The position numbers and the translations under genes were made by a program. Of a stretch of 64,000 nt of DNA, positions 35,783 to 44,664 are shown in pieces (position 1 is the first letter of the stretch; each line of letters begins with the position of its first letter). The notes beneath the pieces are model-generated. The model did not search any database, was not told where the DNA came from, and saw only the letters and a list, made by a program, of their open reading frames with translations. The stretch spans positions 6,301 through 70,300 of the forward strand of contig JANPDI010000263.1 of assembly GCA_031431435.1 (NCBI GenBank). The letters run 5' to 3'. This DNA comes from UKL13-2 sp031431435. Its GTDB lineage: Bacteria > Pseudomonadota > Gammaproteobacteria > Burkholderiales > Usitatibacteraceae.

Positions 35783-36115
35783 ATGAAAGTCTTTTATCTT
35801 GTCGCCAGCATCGTCGGTGCCATTGCGCCGTATGCCACCTATTTTGGCTATCTCGCCTATGTCCCGGGCACATCCGGTGCGTTGTCGCTCGCCTGGGGCA
35901 GCCCGATTGCGGCAGCCACGTTGGTCGATTTCAGTATTGCGTGTTTGGTGTTCTGGCCGTTTATGTACACAGAATCACGTCGGCTCGGCATCCGGTTTTG
36001 GTGGGCGTTTATCCCGGCGAACCTGGTTATCGGCTTGTCGTTTGCGCTCCCCGCGTTCCTTTACGTGCGCCACATTCGCCAATCGCAATTGACAACACCA
36101 CCGATATCAAAATGA
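35783..36115 (+). CDS. DUF2834 family membrane protein
   Basis: A 110-residue protein with three hydrophobic helices and the DUF2834 pattern: ...FSIACLVFWPFMYTESRRLGI followed by RFWWAFIPANLVIGLSFALP. Function of this family is unknown. The stop overlaps the MFS start (ATGA), so the two are probably translated together. Confidence 0.8.
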   Translation: MKVFYLVASIVGAIAPYATYFGYLAYVPGTSGALSLAWGSPIAAATLVDFSIACLVFWPFMYTESRRLGIRFWWAFIPANLVIGLSFALPAFLYVRHIRQSQLTTPPISK

Positions 36116-37395
36116 CGTCCCCGCCGATCTCGTTGGCGTGGCTCATTTGGGGCCTCGGTGCCAGCTTGTACTTCATTGGTTTTTACCAACGTGTGGCACC
36201 TGCCGTCATCACCGCCGAGCTGTCAGAGGCGTTTACATTAACCGCTGCGGGACTGGGAAACCTTTCCGCATTTTATTTTTACAGCTATGTGGCCATGCAA
36301 ATTCCCACCGGCTTGTTGGCCGACAAATACGGGCCGCGCATTTTATTGGCCTGCGGCGCCGGTGTTGCCGCCCTCGGCACCGCCGTTTTCGCCATGGCAC
36401 CCGACGTGTTTTGGGCCAACACCGGGCGGCTGTTGATCGGCGGTTCGGTCGGGGTGGCATTTGTTTCAATGTTGAAACTCGCCTCGCACTGGATGCCGGC
36501 CCGGCAGTTTGCGCTGGCCTCTGCGGCGGCATTGGCGGTCGGTGTGTTTGGTGCGGTCACGGCGGGTGCACCGTTGCGGCTGTTGGTGGATGCATTCGGC
36601 TGGCGCAGCATCATGTGGGCAAGCGCGGCGGTCACGTTGTTGATCGGGGTTGTGTCCTGGCTGGTGGTGCGTGACGATCCATCCGAGCGCAACTTCAAGT
36701 CATTTTCAAACCATCATGAATCGGCACGGACCCAAAGCGTCTGGACCGGATTGCGCGAAGTATTGGGCTACCGCAACACGATTTTGTTGTTTTTTTTATC
36801 CGGGTCGATGACAGGCCTGGTATTGACCTTTGCCGGACTGTGGGGCGTGCCTTTTCTGACAACACACTATGGCTTCACACAAGCCTATGCCGCCGGCGTC
36901 TGCTCGACCATGATGGTGGCATGGGCGTTTGGGACACTGGTATTCAGCACCCTGTCAGATCGCATCGGCAAACGCCGGCCACTCTATTTCGCCGGCGTCA
37001 TCGCTGCGCTTGGCTTGTGGTTTGTGTTAATCCATACCAAGATTGATTCCGTCGGCGTACTCATCATGCTCATCGCGTTGATCGGGTTTTGTGCCGGCAG
37101 TTTTATCATCAGCTTTGCGTTTGCCAAAGAAAGTGTGCCGGCACGGCTTGCCGGTACCGCATCAGGCGTGGCAAACATGGGCGTCATTTCCGGGCCGATG
37201 ATATTGCAGCCATTGGTTGGTGTGGTGCTCGACAACTCCTGGACCGGCGCGCTGGGTAGCGGTGCCTTTGCCGGCAAACGTGTTTTTGAAATGTCGGCCT
37301 ACAGCGGGGCATTCAACATGATGTTGGTGTGGGGTGCGATCTCAATTGTTTTGTTGTTATTCACGCATGAAACGCATTGCCGTCAACGAGCGTGA
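36112..37395 (+). CDS. Major facilitator superfamily transporter
   Basis: A 427-residue protein with 12 predicted helices. The loop after helix 2 reads LLADKYGPRILLACGAG, a variant of the MFS motif A (G-xxx-D-xxG-xx), and SDRIGKRRPLYFAG forms the corresponding motif in the second half. Substrate unknown. ATG at 36112 overlaps the DUF2834 stop; the longer frame from 35941 lies inside that gene. Convergent with the Bcr/CflA gene, 13 bases apart. Confidence 0.9.
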   Translation: MTSPPISLAWLIWGLGASLYFIGFYQRVAPAVITAELSEAFTLTAAGLGNLSAFYFYSYVAMQIPTGLLADKYGPRILLACGAGVAALGTAVFAMAPDVFWANTGRLLIGGSVGVAFVSMLKLASHWMPARQFALASAAALAVGVFGAVTAGAPLRLLVDAFGWRSIMWASAAVTLLIGVVSWLVVRDDPSERNFKSFSNHHESARTQSVWTGLREVLGYRNTILLFFLSGSMTGLVLTFAGLWGVPFLTTHYGFTQAYAAGVCSTMMVAWAFGTLVFSTLSDRIGKRRPLYFAGVIAALGLWFVLIHTKIDSVGVLIMLIALIGFCAGSFIISFAFAKESVPARLAGTASGVANMGVISGPMILQPLVGVVLDNSWTGALGSGAFAGKRVFEMSAYSGAFNMMLVWGAISIVLLLFTHETHCRQRA

Positions 37396-37408
37396 TATGC
37401 GGGTGACG

Positions 37409-38677
37409 TTAGCGTAAACCCGTTGCGCGCGTCACCATGCGTCGATAGGCAAACCAACAGGCCCACCCGGCGATCATCAGTCCGCTTGTGCCAATCGCCA
37501 GCCACATCGATGAATGTGACAACGCCGGCGAAATGACCCCCGCCACCAACACGTTGACCATGCCCGTGACAAATCCGGACAGCGAGGTCGCCATGCCGCG
37601 GCGTGCCGGGAACAGGTTCATCACCATCAGCGAAATCGACGGGAACGCCAGCGCCGAACCGGTTGCATAAAGTGCGATCGGGACAATCGCCCACGGAACG
37701 GTTGGTTTGAACATCGATAGATAAACGAGGTTCACAATCGCGGCAACAAACATGATCATGTATCCGGCGCGCACCGTTTTTTCGAGTGACCATTTACCCG
37801 CGACGCGTCCTGAAATAAAGGCGCCCGCCATGATGCCGCCAATGCCGGGCGCAAACAACCACGCATATTCGGTTGGTCCCAAACCAAGCTGCTCGGGAAG
37901 ATAGACCGGCGCCGACAGGATGTAGAGAAAAAACCCGTTGAAATTAAAGCCGGCGGCCAGCGACAACAAAATCATCGATGCACTGGAACCGACCTGTCGA
38001 TAGCCTTCAAGCAGCGGCACCGGATGAAACGGGTGACGCTTTTCAACCGGCAATGTCTCATGAAAGACCGTGGCGCTCAGAACAATCAGAAAAAACGTGA
38101 AGACGGCGAGAAACCAAAAGATCGAATGCCAACCAAGCCTGCTATAGAGAAAACCACCGATGACAGGCGCAATCGCCGGGGCGATGCCAAACCATAGCGT
38201 GACCATCGACATGACCCGTTGCGCTTCAACATCGGCGTATAAATCACGCACCATCGCGCGACCAACCACCATACCGGCACCAACAGACAGCCCTTGCAAT
38301 ACCCGCCAGAACAGCAATTGGCCGATGGTGGTCGACAACGCGCAACCGATGGTCGCAACAAAAAACACCACCAATCCACCCATGATGACCGGCTTGCGAC
38401 CGAAGCTGTCTGACAACGCGCCGTGAAACAAAAACATGAACGCAAAGGCGAACAGGTAAACCGAAAACGTTTGCTGCATTTGCAACGTGCTGGCGCCGAG
38501 GTCGGCGGCGATGCTGGGAAACGCCGGGATGTAGGTATCGACGGCAAATGGCCCTAACATGCCGAGCGCGGCCAGCAGCAGTGCCAGTAACCAGCGTGGC
38601 GTGGCGTGATGTTGATGGCGCGGGTGCGATGGGTGAGGCGAATGCGGTGTGTTGCCGGGCTGTTTCAATGAAGTCAA
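37409..38677 (-). CDS. Bcr/CflA family drug resistance MFS transporter
   Basis: A 422-residue 12-helix proton antiporter of the DHA1 group. The family markers are MLGPFAVDTYIPAFPSIAADL (helix 1), GALSDSFGRKPVIMGG (motif A) and RVLQGLSVGAGMVVGRAMVRD (motif B). The N-terminal ~28 residues are His/Pro/Ser-rich, an unusual tail that may be a wrong start or a real extension. Located downstream of comM and separated from it by repeat copy C. Confidence 0.92.
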   Translation of the reverse strand: MTSLKQPGNTPHSPHPSHPRHQHHATPRWLLALLLAALGMLGPFAVDTYIPAFPSIAADLGASTLQMQQTFSVYLFAFAFMFLFHGALSDSFGRKPVIMGGLVVFFVATIGCALSTTIGQLLFWRVLQGLSVGAGMVVGRAMVRDLYADVEAQRVMSMVTLWFGIAPAIAPVIGGFLYSRLGWHSIFWFLAVFTFFLIVLSATVFHETLPVEKRHPFHPVPLLEGYRQVGSSASMILLSLAAGFNFNGFFLYILSAPVYLPEQLGLGPTEYAWLFAPGIGGIMAGAFISGRVAGKWSLEKTVRAGYMIMFVAAIVNLVYLSMFKPTVPWAIVPIALYATGSALAFPSISLMVMNLFPARRGMATSLSGFVTGMVNVLVAGVISPALSHSSMWLAIGTSGLMIAGWACWFAYRRMVTRATGLR

Positions 38678-38696
38678 TCTCGTTTATTGGCGTGCC

Positions 38697-38748
38697 GTTT
38701 CAGGCATTTTTGCCTGAAAATGTCCGCCCCCTCTGGGGTTTTAATTTT
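38697..38748 (+). repeat. Dispersed palindromic repeat, copy C, overlapping the 3' end of comM
   Basis: A perfect palindrome TTTCAGGCA-TTTTTGCCTGAAA (arms TTTCAGGCA/TGCCTGAAA), then ATGTCCGCCCC and GGGGTTTTAATTTT. The last eight bases (38741-38748) lie within the comM coding sequence, so the element supplies its stop codon and last codons. Confidence 0.8.
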
Positions 38749-40249
38749 GGTTTGACTTGTCCATGCGGCGATATTGAATCGCCTCGGCAATATGTCCCGC
38801 CTCGACCGATTCGCTGCCCGCCAGGTCGGCGATGGTGCGTGCCACTTTCAACACGCGATGATACGCCCGCGCCGACAAACCCATTTTTTGAATCGCACTC
38901 TTGAGTAGCGTTTCCCCGGCTGGTGACGGCGCACAAAGACGGTCAATATCTTTGACGTCCAACTTTGCGTTTGGTTTTTGCTGGCGGGCAAGTTGACGTT
39001 GAAACGCCGTCTCCACGCGCGCACGAATGACGCTGCTCGATTCACCGGCTGACGCTTTCACCAGTTCAAGTTGCGGTACCGCCGGCACTTCGATCTGTAG
39101 ATCAATACGATCCAGCAATGGCCCCGAAATCTTGCCGCGATAACGCACGATCTGATCCGGCGTACAGCGACACTTGTTGGTGTAATGCCCCAGATAGCCG
39201 CATGGACACGGGTTCATCGCGCCGACCAACTGGAATTCGGCCGGAAAGTCCGCCTGTCTGGCGGCACGCGAAATGGTGATGCGTCCCGACTCGAGCGGTT
39301 CACGCAGTACTTCGAGCACGTTACGATCAAACTCCGGCAATTCATCAAGGAACAGCACGCCGTGATGGGCGAGTGAAATTTCGCCCGGCCGCGGATTGGA
39401 ACCGCCACCGACCAGCGCCACGCCCGACGCGGTATGGTGCGGATTGCGAAACGGGCGCTGCTTCCAACGTTCTAATTTGAAACCGCCGGTCAGCGATTGC
39501 ACCGCCGCGGCTTCAAGCGCTTGATCGTCCGTCATCGCCGGCAGGATTCCCGGGAATCGTTGCGCCAGCATGGTCTTGCCGGTGCCGGGTGGTCCCATCA
39601 TCAATATGCTGTGGCCGCCTGCCGCGGCAACTTCGAGCGCACGTTTGGCCGCACCCTGCCCCTTGACGTCGGCAAAATCGGCATACATTGCCGCGGGTGT
39701 TCCGGTGCCAGCCGCCGGTACGTAAGGTGTAATTGGTTCGCGCCCGGCAAGATGGGCGCACACCTGCAGCAAACTATCCGCCGCCAGCACGGTTGCGTCG
39801 GCCACCAGAGCGGCTTCAACCGCCGAGGCTTTTGGCAAAATAAATGCGCGGCCGTCACGATGTGCTTTGAGCGTCATCGCCAACGCACCCCGGATCGGAC
39901 GCAGCTCACCGGTCAGGGCAAGTTCGCCGGCGAATTCATACAGATGTAATTTATCGCCCGGCAACTGGCCGGTGGCCACCAGAATGCCGATGGCAATCGG
40001 CAAATCAAACCGTCCGCTGTCTTTGGGCAGCTCGGCCGGCGCAAGATTGACCGTGATGCGGCGCGCGGGAAATTCAAAGCGGGCATTCAGTAATGCGGCC
40101 CGCACACGGTCTTTGCTTTCTTTTACTTCAAGTTCGGGCAGGCCGACAATGGTAAACGCCGGCAAGCCGTTGGCAAGATGCACTTCCACTGTAACCGGTG
40201 GCGCCTCCATGCCGGTCAGCGCACGACTGGTCAAGACCGCAAGCGACAT
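38741..40249 (-). CDS. comM: YifB/ComM family Mg-chelatase-like AAA+ ATPase
   Basis: A 502-residue hexameric helicase-like ATPase that promotes branch migration during natural transformation. Domain order: N-terminal Lon-like fold (about 1-170), Walker A GPPGTGKT (219-226), Mg-chelatase AAA+ core with FLDELPEF, a zinc-like CPCGYLGHYTNKCRC insert, and the C-terminal domain (about 400-495). The start overlaps the ubiK stop by one base region (40249). The last residues MDKSNQN fall in repeat copy C. Confidence 0.94.
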   Translation of the reverse strand: MSLAVLTSRALTGMEAPPVTVEVHLANGLPAFTIVGLPELEVKESKDRVRAALLNARFEFPARRITVNLAPAELPKDSGRFDLPIAIGILVATGQLPGDKLHLYEFAGELALTGELRPIRGALAMTLKAHRDGRAFILPKASAVEAALVADATVLAADSLLQVCAHLAGREPITPYVPAAGTGTPAAMYADFADVKGQGAAKRALEVAAAGGHSILMMGPPGTGKTMLAQRFPGILPAMTDDQALEAAAVQSLTGGFKLERWKQRPFRNPHHTASGVALVGGGSNPRPGEISLAHHGVLFLDELPEFDRNVLEVLREPLESGRITISRAARQADFPAEFQLVGAMNPCPCGYLGHYTNKCRCTPDQIVRYRGKISGPLLDRIDLQIEVPAVPQLELVKASAGESSSVIRARVETAFQRQLARQQKPNAKLDVKDIDRLCAPSPAGETLLKSAIQKMGLSARAYHRVLKVARTIADLAGSESVEAGHIAEAIQYRRMDKSNQN

Positions 40250-40512
40250 TAGCCGGTTTGCCCGCGCGGTTGACTGTTTTCGAGCTGGTTGATTTTGGCT
40301 TCCAGCGCCGCCAGCTTGGCCCGTGTTTTCTCCAGCAGCGCACGCTGTGCATCAAATTCTTCACGTGTCACCAGCCCCTGTTTGGCCAACTGTGAAATGA
40401 AGTGCTGTCGTGCATTTTTTTCGAGGCCGGCGGCGGGGGACGCGGCAATCGCTTCACCCACGCGTTGTGCCAATGCGGTCAGCTTATCGAGATTTGGATT
40501 GGGTGTGGACAT
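40249..40512 (-). CDS. ubiK: Ubiquinone biosynthesis accessory factor UbiK (BMFP family)
   Basis: An 87-residue helical protein with a C-terminal coiled coil (about 40-80): LVTREEFDAQRALLEKTRAKLAALEAK. This is the membrane fusogenic/UbiK family, which binds UbiJ in the coenzyme Q assembly complex. Overlaps the start of comM, the usual order in betaproteobacteria. Confidence 0.88.
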   Translation of the reverse strand: MSTPNPNLDKLTALAQRVGEAIAASPAAGLEKNARQHFISQLAKQGLVTREEFDAQRALLEKTRAKLAALEAKINQLENSQPRGQTG

Positions 40513-40611
40513 GGCCTATTTTAGCTTGCCCGACGCGCTGCCATCGTGAAGTACCGCCACCGCCGGGTGATACCAATAGACAATAACCACAAATCGCACG
40601 TCGCTATCACC

Positions 40612-40659
40612 GCACGCAATTGGTGCATCGGCCGGTTTGACGGGCTTGCAAATGGTGCA
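40612..40659 (+). promoter_or_regulatory. Two NtrC-like binding sites upstream of torF-glnK-amtB
   Basis: Site 1 (40612-40627) reads GCACGCAATTGGTGCA, matching the NtrC consensus GCAC-N5-TGGTGCA. Site 2 (40644-40659) reads GCTTGCAAATGGTGCA, with one full half-site and one degenerate half. They are 32 bp apart, about three helical turns, so on the same DNA face, and about 100-145 bp upstream of the sigma-54 start. Confidence 0.7.
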
Positions 40660-40729
40660 TCGCGCGTTGCGAATCGGCCATTTAGGCCGGTTTTTGTGAC
40701 ATTTTGATGGATTTGGACGTCGGCAAGCG

Positions 40730-40745
40730 TGGCACGCAACGTGCT
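40730..40745 (+). promoter_or_regulatory. Sigma-54 (RpoN) promoter
   Basis: TGGCACGCAACGTGCT: the -24 TGGCACG and the -12 GC are at the exact consensus spacing (YTGGCACGrNNNTTGCW), with one mismatch in the T before TGC. Transcription should start near 40756, about 30 bases before the torF ATG. Confidence 0.75.
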
Positions 40746-40785
40746 ATTCCTGTTCAGGAAGTTTTTTTTACGAAAGGGAAAACCA

Positions 40786-41562
40786 ATGAAAAAGCCATCA
40801 ACACCACTCGCCATTGCCGCCGCAGTTGCCTCAACCCTCATGATGTCCGTGGCACAAGCCCAAACGGCGCCAGCCGCACCACCGGCACCGGAACATACAC
40901 TCGCCACCAAAGTTTCTGTTTATAGCGAATATGAATATCGCGGCATCACCCAGACGTCTGAAAAGCCCGCATTGCAATTTAATTTGGACTATTCCCACGC
41001 TTCTGGTTTCTACGCCGGCGCATTTCTGACCAACATCAAATGGTTGAAGGATGGTGCCAAGGCAGGCGGGTTTAACACCAACGCAAGTCTGGAACTTGAT
41101 CTGTTTGCCGGCTATAAGTTCGAGGTCGTCAAAGACATTACGATGGACATTGGTTATCTGCGTTATGAATATCCCTCGAGCAATGCATTCACGCCTTCGC
41201 CCAATACCGACGAGATCTATGTTGGTCTTGCCGGTGGTCCGTTCAGCGCCAAGTATTCGTATTCAACCAGCACACTATTTGGTGTGGCGAACAGTAAAGG
41301 CTCGACTTTTGTTGAGCTGAACTGGGCGCAGGAAGTGATGCCGAAACTGACGCTCAATGCACAGATCGCGCGGCAGACAATCAAGAAGAATGATCCGCTC
41401 ACCTATACCGTCTACAAGGCCGGCGCGACATACGATTTGGGCGATGGTTGGGCAACCGGCGCGTATTACAAAACGACCAATGCCATTGAAGCCAATTACA
41501 CCGTACTTGGCAAGGACTGGAGCAAAGGCCGACTGGTTGCGTTTGTCTCAAAGAGCTTCTAA
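40786..41562 (+). CDS. TorF family putative outer-membrane porin
   Basis: A 258-residue protein with a signal peptide (residues 1-26, AQAQ) and a series of amphipathic beta strands ending in the terminal aromatic VAFVSKSF, a beta-barrel assembly signal. The opening KVSVYSEYEYRGITQTSEKPALQ is the TorF family hallmark. It is likely an outer-membrane channel for nitrogen-related solutes, inferred from context. The start ATG (40786) follows AAAGGGAAAA. First gene of a sigma-54 controlled unit with glnK and amtB. Confidence 0.85.
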   Translation: MKKPSTPLAIAAAVASTLMMSVAQAQTAPAAPPAPEHTLATKVSVYSEYEYRGITQTSEKPALQFNLDYSHASGFYAGAFLTNIKWLKDGAKAGGFNTNASLELDLFAGYKFEVVKDITMDIGYLRYEYPSSNAFTPSPNTDEIYVGLAGGPFSAKYSYSTSTLFGVANSKGSTFVELNWAQEVMPKLTLNAQIARQTIKKNDPLTYTVYKAGATYDLGDGWATGAYYKTTNAIEANYTVLGKDWSKGRLVAFVSKSF

Positions 41563-41632
41563 TAAAAACAAGACAGTTGCAGGCTGATCGGTCTGATCGG
41601 CCTGCCCCATTCACACTCACGGGAGTCTCAAC

Positions 41633-41971
41633 ATGAAACTGGTCACCGCCGTCATCAAGCCGTTCAAGCTCGATGAAGTCCGCGAAGCCCTATCTGCCAT
41701 TGGCGTACAGGGCATCACGGTTACCGAAGTCAAAGGATTTGGCCGTCAAAAAGGTCATACCGAACTGTATCGCGGCGCAGAATACGTCGTCGATTTTTTG
41801 CCAAAGGTCAAGATTGAAGCCGCCATCAAAGACGACATGCTCGATCAGGTGATGGAAGCGATCGAAAAATCCGCCAACACCGGCAAGATTGGCGACGGCA
41901 AAATTTTTGTCTTCGATCTTCAACAGGTTGTTCGTATTCGTACCGGTGAAACCGGCGCGGACGCGTTGTAA
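41633..41971 (+). CDS. glnK: PII nitrogen regulatory protein (GlnK type)
   Basis: A 112-residue trimeric signal protein that senses 2-oxoglutarate, ATP and ADP and blocks AmtB when nitrogen is plentiful. The T-loop is GHTELYRGAEYVVDFLPK with the uridylylation site Y51; the B- and C-loop regions (KIGDGKIFVF, RIRTGETG) are normal. It is placed directly before amtB, which marks it as GlnK rather than GlnB. Confidence 0.95.
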   Translation: MKLVTAVIKPFKLDEVREALSAIGVQGITVTEVKGFGRQKGHTELYRGAEYVVDFLPKVKIEAAIKDDMLDQVMEAIEKSANTGKIGDGKIFVFDLQQVVRIRTGETGADAL

Positions 41972-41985
41972 AGGGAGCCCGACAA

Positions 41986-43524
41986 ATGAAACTGAAAACG
42001 CTACTCGCCTGTCTGACTCTTTCTACCGGCGTCATCTTTTCGCATGCGGCGTTAGCCCAGGATAAGAAGACTGACGCTGCACCCGCGGCCGCACCTGCCG
42101 CCGCAACCGCTGCGACACCCACAGCCGCACCGGCCGTGCCACCTGTGGCCGCTGCTGCAGCCGCACCTGCTGCAGCACCTGCCGCTGCACCGGCACCCGT
42201 GCCAAACAAAGGTGACGTGTCATGGATGTTGGTTTCAACCGCATTGGTGCTGTTGATGAGTGTGCCGGCCCTCGCGCTGTTTTATGGCGGTCTGGTACGG
42301 TCAAAAAACATGCTGTCGGTGTTGATGCAGGTATTTGTGACCTTTTCGCTGGTGACCGTGTTGTGGGTCATCTACGGCTATAGCCTGGCGTTCACCGAGG
42401 GCAACGCCTTTATAGGCGGTTTCGACCGGCTATTTTTCAAGGGTATTGCGGATGTGGCCAAGGGCGAATTTGCCATGGCCGCCACCTTCAGCAAAGGCGT
42501 GGTCATCCATGAAATGTTGTTTGCCGCTTTCCAGGCAACCTTTGCTGCAATTACCTGCTGCCTGATTTTGGGTTCGGTTGCAGAGCGGATGAAATTTTCC
42601 GCCGTGCTGCTGTTTATTGCGCTCTGGTTCACCGTCAGCTACCTGCCGATCGCACACATGGTCTGGTTTTGGATGGGTCCGGATGCCTACACCGATCCGA
42701 AGCTGGTTGATGGCTTGAATGCCAAAGCCGGTTACCTATGGCAGCTCGGCGCACTTGATTTTGCCGGCGGCACGGTTGTGCATATCAATGCCGGTGTTGC
42801 GGGTCTGGTTGCCGCCTATATGCTCGGCAAACGACTCGGCTACGGCAAAGAAGCGCTCACACCGCACAACCTGACCATGACCATGATCGGCGCGTCGATG
42901 TTGTGGTTTGGCTGGTTTGGCTTTAATGCCGGTTCGGCGCTTGAAGCGGGCAACTCGGCCGTGCTGGCGTTCATGAACACCTTCCTGGCAACGGCTTGCG
43001 CAGTATTGGCCTGGACATTTGCTGAGTGGCTGCTCAAGGGCAAACCTTCCATGCTTGGTGCCGCATCAGGTGCGGTCGCGGGTCTGGTTGCCATCACACC
43101 GGCGGCAGGCAACGTTGGTATTCCGGGCGCATTTGCCATCGGTACCATTGCCGGGTTCGTCTGTCTATGGGGTGTCACCGGCTTGAAGCGTATGCTCAAA
43201 GCAGATGACTCACTGGACGTGTTTGGCGTTCACGCCGTCGGCGGCATTCTCGGTGCACTCTTGACCGGCGTGTTTGTTTCGCCGGATCTGGGCGGCCCCG
43301 GTTTTGTCACTGACTGGGTGAAGGCAACAACCGGCTTTACGTCGATTGGCGAGCAGCTCGTCATTCAAGCCAAGGCGGTCGGTGTGGCGGTGGTGTGGTC
43401 TGCGGTTGCCACGGCCGTGTGCCTGTTTATCGTGAAAATGATTGTTGGACTGCGTGTGTCTGAAGATGACGAGCGCGAAGGTCTGGATATCACTTCACAC
43501 GGTGAGACCGCGTATAACAAGTAA
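41986..43524 (+). CDS. amtB: Ammonium transporter AmtB
   Basis: A 512-residue inner-membrane ammonium channel of 11 helices. A signal peptide (1-25) and an Ala/Pro-rich linker (about 29-68) precede the channel, as in many betaproteobacteria. Family motifs: FYGGLVRSKNMLSVLMQ, AHMVWFWMG, the selectivity and twin His region (DFAGGTVVHINAG, FGVHAVGGILGAL). The gate is controlled by GlnK from the preceding gene. Followed by a terminator. Confidence 0.96.
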   Translation: MKLKTLLACLTLSTGVIFSHAALAQDKKTDAAPAAAPAAATAATPTAAPAVPPVAAAAAAPAAAPAAAPAPVPNKGDVSWMLVSTALVLLMSVPALALFYGGLVRSKNMLSVLMQVFVTFSLVTVLWVIYGYSLAFTEGNAFIGGFDRLFFKGIADVAKGEFAMAATFSKGVVIHEMLFAAFQATFAAITCCLILGSVAERMKFSAVLLFIALWFTVSYLPIAHMVWFWMGPDAYTDPKLVDGLNAKAGYLWQLGALDFAGGTVVHINAGVAGLVAAYMLGKRLGYGKEALTPHNLTMTMIGASMLWFGWFGFNAGSALEAGNSAVLAFMNTFLATACAVLAWTFAEWLLKGKPSMLGAASGAVAGLVAITPAAGNVGIPGAFAIGTIAGFVCLWGVTGLKRMLKADDSLDVFGVHAVGGILGALLTGVFVSPDLGGPGFVTDWVKATTGFTSIGEQLVIQAKAVGVAVVWSAVATAVCLFIVKMIVGLRVSEDDEREGLDITSHGETAYNK

Positions 43525-43560
43525 CTGAACACCCGGCGACATTGTCGTCGGGCACCAAGA

Positions 43561-43594
43561 AAAGGGCATCCGAAAGGATGCCCTTTTTGTTTTG
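43561..43594 (+). terminator. Rho-independent terminator after amtB
   Basis: AAAGGGCATCC-GAAA-GGATGCCCTTT followed by TTGTTTT. A smaller CCCG-GCGAC/GTCGTCGGG hairpin lies just before it (about 43532-43552). Confidence 0.9.
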
Positions 43595-43749
43595 GGGGTT
43601 TACAAACTCGGCAGCAAACGCGGCGGACGCCGCCCGCGATTTGATCGCGCCGGGCAGTGCTGCCATGGGTTACTGTCTGCCGCCAACGGTTGTACCGGCT
43701 TGCGCCGGACGCGAACAGGGTAAAATGACCCCTACTTAGACGGAACAAT

Positions 43750-44601
43750 ATGAACCAACGCGACCCCAACCTTTTGCCTGATCAAGCCACATCCAACGCC
43801 TCGTCCGACATCGCCGACGTGCAGGGTCGTGTTGACGAACGCCATATTGCCATCGACCGGGTGGGTATTCGTGGCATCCGGCATCCATTGATTGTGAAAT
43901 CCGCCGATGGCAGCGAGCAGCACACAATCGGCACCTTTTCGATGACCGTCAAGTTGCGTGAAGATGTCAAAGGCACACACATGTCGCGCTTCATCGAATT
44001 GCTCGAGGCCGAGCGCGCCAGCAAGATCGCGTTCGACACGGTTGAAATCGCGGCATTGCTGAAACGCATGACCACCAAGTTGGCGGTTGTTGATGGTCAT
44101 ATCGAGGTGACATTTCCGTACTTCATCGAAAAGACCGCGCCGGTTTCACTGGTTAAATCACTGCTCGATTACGAAGTCACCCTATCGGGCGAAATTCGCG
44201 ACGGTGTCACCCGCGTCACCACCAAGGTGCTGGCACCAGTCACGAGCCTGTGCCCCTGCTCAAAGGAAATTTCGGCATACGGTGCGCACAACCAGCGTTC
44301 CCATATCACAATCACGGCCGAGACCGCCGGTGACAGAATGTCCGCGGATGAAATTATCCGTCTCGCCGAAGACGAGGCATCGAGTGAGCTTTACGGCATT
44401 CTCAAACGCGTCGACGAAAAGTTTGTCACCGAACGTGCCTATGACAATCCCAAGTTCGTCGAAGATCTGGTGCGTGACATTGCCGCCGCCTTGAATCGTG
44501 AAACCCGCATCACCGCGTATACGGTTGAGGCGGAGAATTTTGAGTCGATCCACAACCACACCGCGTATGCGCGCATCGAACGGCGCAAGTCACCGGATTA
44601 A
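43750..44601 (+). CDS. folE2: GTP cyclohydrolase I, FolE2 type
   Basis: First enzyme of folate synthesis, converting GTP to dihydroneopterin triphosphate; FolE2 uses metals other than zinc. 283 residues. The active-site segment TSLCPCSKEISAYGAHNQRSH carries the conserved Cys (C168/C170) and His (H180/H185 region), and FVEDLVRDIA and the NFESIHNHTAYA end are typical. A TAAAAT box lies at 43721-43726. No Zur-type palindrome is visible upstream. With folB at 8.9 kb, it shows a folate pathway. Confidence 0.93.
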   Translation: MNQRDPNLLPDQATSNASSDIADVQGRVDERHIAIDRVGIRGIRHPLIVKSADGSEQHTIGTFSMTVKLREDVKGTHMSRFIELLEAERASKIAFDTVEIAALLKRMTTKLAVVDGHIEVTFPYFIEKTAPVSLVKSLLDYEVTLSGEIRDGVTRVTTKVLAPVTSLCPCSKEISAYGAHNQRSHITITAETAGDRMSADEIIRLAEDEASSELYGILKRVDEKFVTERAYDNPKFVEDLVRDIAAALNRETRITAYTVEAENFESIHNHTAYARIERRKSPD

Positions 44602-44613
44602 AACGCATTGACT

Positions 44614-44653
44614 GGCGGGCGATTTCAGCCAAAAGGTGCTGAAAAACGCCGCC
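44614..44653. repeat. Dispersed palindromic repeat, copy D
   Basis: GGCGGGCGATTTCAGC and GCTGAAAAACGCCGCC form an imperfect inverted repeat around AAAAGGT. The inner TTTCAGC/GCTGAAA and outer GGCGG/CCGCC arms are shared with the other copies. It sits between the convergent folE2 and purC genes and may act as their terminator. Confidence 0.6.
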
Positions 44654-44664
44654 AATGGTTGTGT

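Noticed and set aside
43690..43726. Zur-regulated promoter before folE2
   Set aside because: FolE2 genes are often Zur-controlled, but I see no Zur-type palindrome here.
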